From Lachnospiraceae oral taxon 107 str. F0167 (GTDB lineage: Bacteria > Bacillota > Clostridia > Lachnospirales > Lachnospiraceae), in contig GL890586.1 of NCBI GenBank assembly GCA_000209465.1, positions 75,058 to 139,057 on the forward strand: a stretch of DNA of 64,000 nucleotides. The letters run 5' to 3'. How positions within the stretch are numbered: position 1 is the first letter of the stretch; each line of letters begins with the position of its first letter. The notes beneath the pieces are model-generated. The model saw nothing but the letters and a program-made list of their open reading frames with translations. It searched no databases and was not told where the DNA came from. Positions 61,791 to 64,000 of the stretch are shown in pieces. A program made the translations under genes and the position numbers.

Positions 61791-63000
61791 GAGCATATAC
61801 AGAGATGATTTTCCGCTTTTGGCATCAGATAATGTTATATATATGGATAATGCGGCCACCTCACAAAGACCTCAGACGGTACTTGATGCAATAAATGATT
61901 TTTATAAGCATCACAATGCCAATCCTCTAAGAGGCGTATATAAGCTTAGTGTGGAAGCCACGCAGGATTATGAGAATACCAGAAAAAAAGTTGCAGATTT
62001 TATCAATGCATCAGGAAGTGAAGAGATAATCTTTACCAGAAATGCCTCGGAGAGTTTAAACCTTGTGGCATACAGCTATGGTCTGAATAATATAAAGGCA
62101 GGTGATGAGATAGTGGTAAGTGTACTTGAGCATCACTCAAATATGCTTCCATGGCAGATGGTGGCAAGAGCTACAGGAGCAAAACTTGTATTCCTTGACT
62201 GTGAGGAAGACGGCGAAATTACAAAGGCTGAGATAGATTCTAAAATCAATGAAAACACAAAACTGGTAGCCTGCACACAGATTTCAAATGTACTTGGCAT
62301 ACCCACACCTATAGAGTATATAATAAAAAAAGCTCACAGTGTAGGGGCAGTAGTAGTTATTGACGGCGCACAGAGCATACCTCATAAGAAAATAGATGTA
62401 AGAGAACTGGATGCGGACTTCTTTGCATTTTCAGGGCATAAGCTTTGCGGACCTATGGGTATCGGTGTACTCTATGGAAAGAAGGCTTTGCTAGATGCTA
62501 TGCCGCCATTTCTTAGTGGTGGCGAGATGATAGAATATGTTACAAAGGAAAAAGCAACATATGCGCCATTACCCCATAAATTTGAGGCGGGCACCGTAAA
62601 TGCGGAAGGTGCGGTAGGCCTGGCAGCAGCTATTGACTATATCGAAAGTATAGGATATGAGAAGATAGAGAGTATTGAAAGAGAGCTTAGCGAGTATGCT
62701 ATGGAGGTACTTTCAAAGAATAAGTATATAAGAATACTGGGTTCAAAGGATCCGAAAAAGCATAACGGTATAATCAATTTTATACTGGAGGGTGTGCATC
62801 CGCATGATGTATCAACGATACTTGATTCAAAGGGTATTGCGGTAAGAGCCGGACATCACTGTGCGCAGCCGCTTTTACAACATTTAAAATTAAATTCAAC
62901 TACAAGGGCAAGTCTTTCTTTTTATAATACCAAAGAAGAGATAGATGCACTGGCAGCTGCTCTTTTAGATATAAGAAAGGAAATGGGATACGATGAGTAA
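61783..63000 (+). CDS. sufS: Cysteine desulfurase SufS
   Basis: 405 residues, PLP group II desulfurase. VIYMDNAATSQRPQTVLDAI, TRNASESLNLVAYSYG, PLP lysine in FSGHKLCGPMGIGVLYG, active cysteine in VRAGHHCAQPLL. ATG chosen after GGAGG. It passes sulfur to SufU, encoded next with an eight-base overlap. Confidence 0.95.
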   Translation: MSKSIYRDDFPLLASDNVIYMDNAATSQRPQTVLDAINDFYKHHNANPLRGVYKLSVEATQDYENTRKKVADFINASGSEEIIFTRNASESLNLVAYSYGLNNIKAGDEIVVSVLEHHSNMLPWQMVARATGAKLVFLDCEEDGEITKAEIDSKINENTKLVACTQISNVLGIPTPIEYIIKKAHSVGAVVVIDGAQSIPHKKIDVRELDADFFAFSGHKLCGPMGIGVLYGKKALLDAMPPFLSGGEMIEYVTKEKATYAPLPHKFEAGTVNAEGAVGLAAAIDYIESIGYEKIESIERELSEYAMEVLSKNKYIRILGSKDPKKHNGIINFILEGVHPHDVSTILDSKGIAVRAGHHCAQPLLQHLKLNSTTRASLSFYNTKEEIDALAAALLDIRKEMGYDE

Positions 63001-63415
63001 CAGAGCCTTTTATAATGAAATTCTGACAGAGCATAATTTAAGACCATATCATAAACATGACCTTGAAGATGCCAATCTTATACTTGACGGTATAAATCCA
63101 AGCTGTGGAGATCATATCACTTTAAAGCTGAAAGTGAGTGATGAAGGTATTATAGAGGATGGTGCTTTTGTAGGTGACGGTTGTGCTATATCACAGGCAT
63201 CAGCAGATATAATGCTTGATATGGTAATAGGACTTGAAAAGGATGAGGCTATCAGACTTTCAGATATGTTTTTTCGTATGATAAAGGGAGAGGCGAGTGA
63301 GGAAGAGATAGAAGAACTTGATGAGGCCGGAGCCCTCAGAGATATCTCCCATATGCCTGCACGAGTAAAATGTGCGGTACTTGGCTGGCATACAATGGGA
63401 GAGTTATTAAAATAA
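62993..63415 (+). CDS. sufU: Zinc-dependent sulfurtransferase SufU
   Basis: 140 residues. Metal ligands in NPSCGDH (Cys38, Asp40), GDGCAISQASAD and ARVKCAVLGW fit SufU, which accepts sulfur from SufS. The 19-residue-type insertion distinguishing SufU from IscU is present (FRMIKGEASEEEIEELDEAG). Last gene of the operon. Confidence 0.94.
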   Translation: MSNRAFYNEILTEHNLRPYHKHDLEDANLILDGINPSCGDHITLKLKVSDEGIIEDGAFVGDGCAISQASADIMLDMVIGLEKDEAIRLSDMFFRMIKGEASEEEIEELDEAGALRDISHMPARVKCAVLGWHTMGELLK

Positions 63416-63427
63416 TAAATAAATGAA

Positions 63428-63455
63428 AAACAGGGATGAAAAGTCCCTGTTTTTT
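63428..63455 (+). terminator. suf operon terminator
   Basis: AAACAGGGA pairs with TCCCTGTTT around a seven-base loop, ending in T6. Confidence 0.9.
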
Positions 63456-63757
63456 GTGTGTAAAAAGATACAGGTAAAGGGGAAATCTATAGTTATAAAA
63501 AGAGTAAAATAAAATTATAATAAGTATTTTATGAAAAAAGAAATATTATACTATAGATGTATTGAAATCAAAGATATTTTTTTACTATAATAGGTAATAA
63601 AAAATCTCTCTTACCTTGAAAATGAGCAGTATTTGTGGCATACTTGTTGTCAGTGTCTTAATGTAAAAGACGGATACAGGTTTTATATATTTTGACATAG
63701 TTTACTTGTTACATGCCTCGGGTTGAGGTTTTAAATTTATATAGAAGAGGAGTGCTC
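63456..63757. other. AT-rich gap before the lipoprotein gene
   Basis: About 300 bases with no coding frame I can support. TTGAAA (63616-63621), 17 bases, CATACT is a weak promoter candidate. AGAGGAG lies before the next start. Confidence 0.5.
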
Positions 63758-64000
63758 ATGAAAAAGGGATATCTGATAGCTATTGTGATGCTATTGCTTT
63801 TGTCCGGTTGTAGTGGAAAAGCATATTCGTATAATCCTGATCATAGTTCTATATTTTTAGCTAAGGACGGCACTATAAAGTCGGCTTTGGTAGAAGAGAT
63901 AGACATAAAGGCAAAGAGTGAGGAACTTGAGAGTTTCGCAAATACCGAGGTTGAAGACTTCAATATGCTTAATGCCCAAAATCAGGTAAAACTGGAAAAT
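63758..64000 (+). CDS. Lipoprotein, 3' end outside window
   Basis: 81 codons visible. Signal peptide KKGYLIAIVMLLLLSGC with lipobox LLSGC places it on the outer face of the membrane. The visible mature part (AKDGTIKSALVEEIDI, then a Glu/Lys-rich helix) is not recognised. An AGAGGAG site precedes the ATG. Confidence 0.75.
   Translation, partial: MKKGYLIAIVMLLLLSGCSGKAYSYNPDHSSIFLAKDGTIKSALVEEIDIKAKSEELESFANTEVEDFNMLNAQNQVKLEN

Overview
The window comes from a low-GC Gram-positive bacterium of the Clostridia, most likely Lachnospiraceae. The evidence is AT-rich sequence with strong AGGAGG-type ribosome binding sites, a tryptophan T-box, a sufCBDSU operon, the ireB-ruvX-yrzB...trmR-trhP gene order shared with Bacillus/Clostridia, pta-ackA-rpmF, and NADP-type gdhA. 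Genus assignment is inference. I saw no rRNA, tRNA, insertion sequence, prophage or CRISPR array.

Region 1 (1-14106) is a cell-surface glycan locus. It opens inside a methyltransferase gene whose 5' part is six near-identical 45-bp repeats, predicted to make a 15-residue-period coiled coil. A membrane GT-C glycosyltransferase follows, then heptose genes (hddA, gmhA), a GDP-mannose-dehydratase-like SDR, a UGM-like flavoprotein, a second SDR broken by a -1 shift at an A-run, a GT2 enzyme, a GtrA flippase and a cupin. The block rfbF-rfbG-rfbH makes a CDP-linked 3,6-dideoxyhexose precursor. Gene remnants (an acyltransferase-like membrane protein and a YoeB toxin) between them show that the locus is being reshuffled.

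Region 2 (14140-21012) reads as one operon: two unknown membrane proteins, cdaA-cdaR (c-di-AMP), ptsH-ptsI (sugar PTS) and a Wzy-like membrane protein. ptsI carries a second -1 shift at an A-run.

Region 3 (21037-32961): a Trp-specific T-box controls a trpXYZ-type ABC importer. A bidirectional terminator separates it from a convergent class A penicillin-binding protein and typA/bipA. A GntR/YtrA-type regulator with its own palindromic operator leads an ABC exporter operon.

Region 4 (33030-36939): a small membrane protein, then kduD-kduI and a GntR/FCD regulator (pectin/uronate catabolism), divergent from yesL. The shared intergenic region holds repeated CTTGTATCCAAG operators.

Region 5 (36993-58450) is housekeeping: pta-ackA, rpmF, a structured GC-rich intergenic element, prmA-rsmE-iscS-thiI, an HPr-like protein without the active histidine, mtaB, ireB-ruvX-yrzB, RNase J, a truncated MltG-like protein, trmR-trhP, a YdcF-like protein, an M16C peptidase, era, recO and gdhA.

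Region 6 (58451-63455) is the sufCBDSU Fe-S assembly operon behind a candidate Rrf2-type operator. The window ends inside a lipoprotein gene.

The most interesting items are the repeat-coil methyltransferase (a possible glycan chain-length ruler), the two A-run -1 frameshifts, the kdu/yesL operator array, and the structured element upstream of prmA. All functional calls are from reading the sequence and family knowledge; no search was run.
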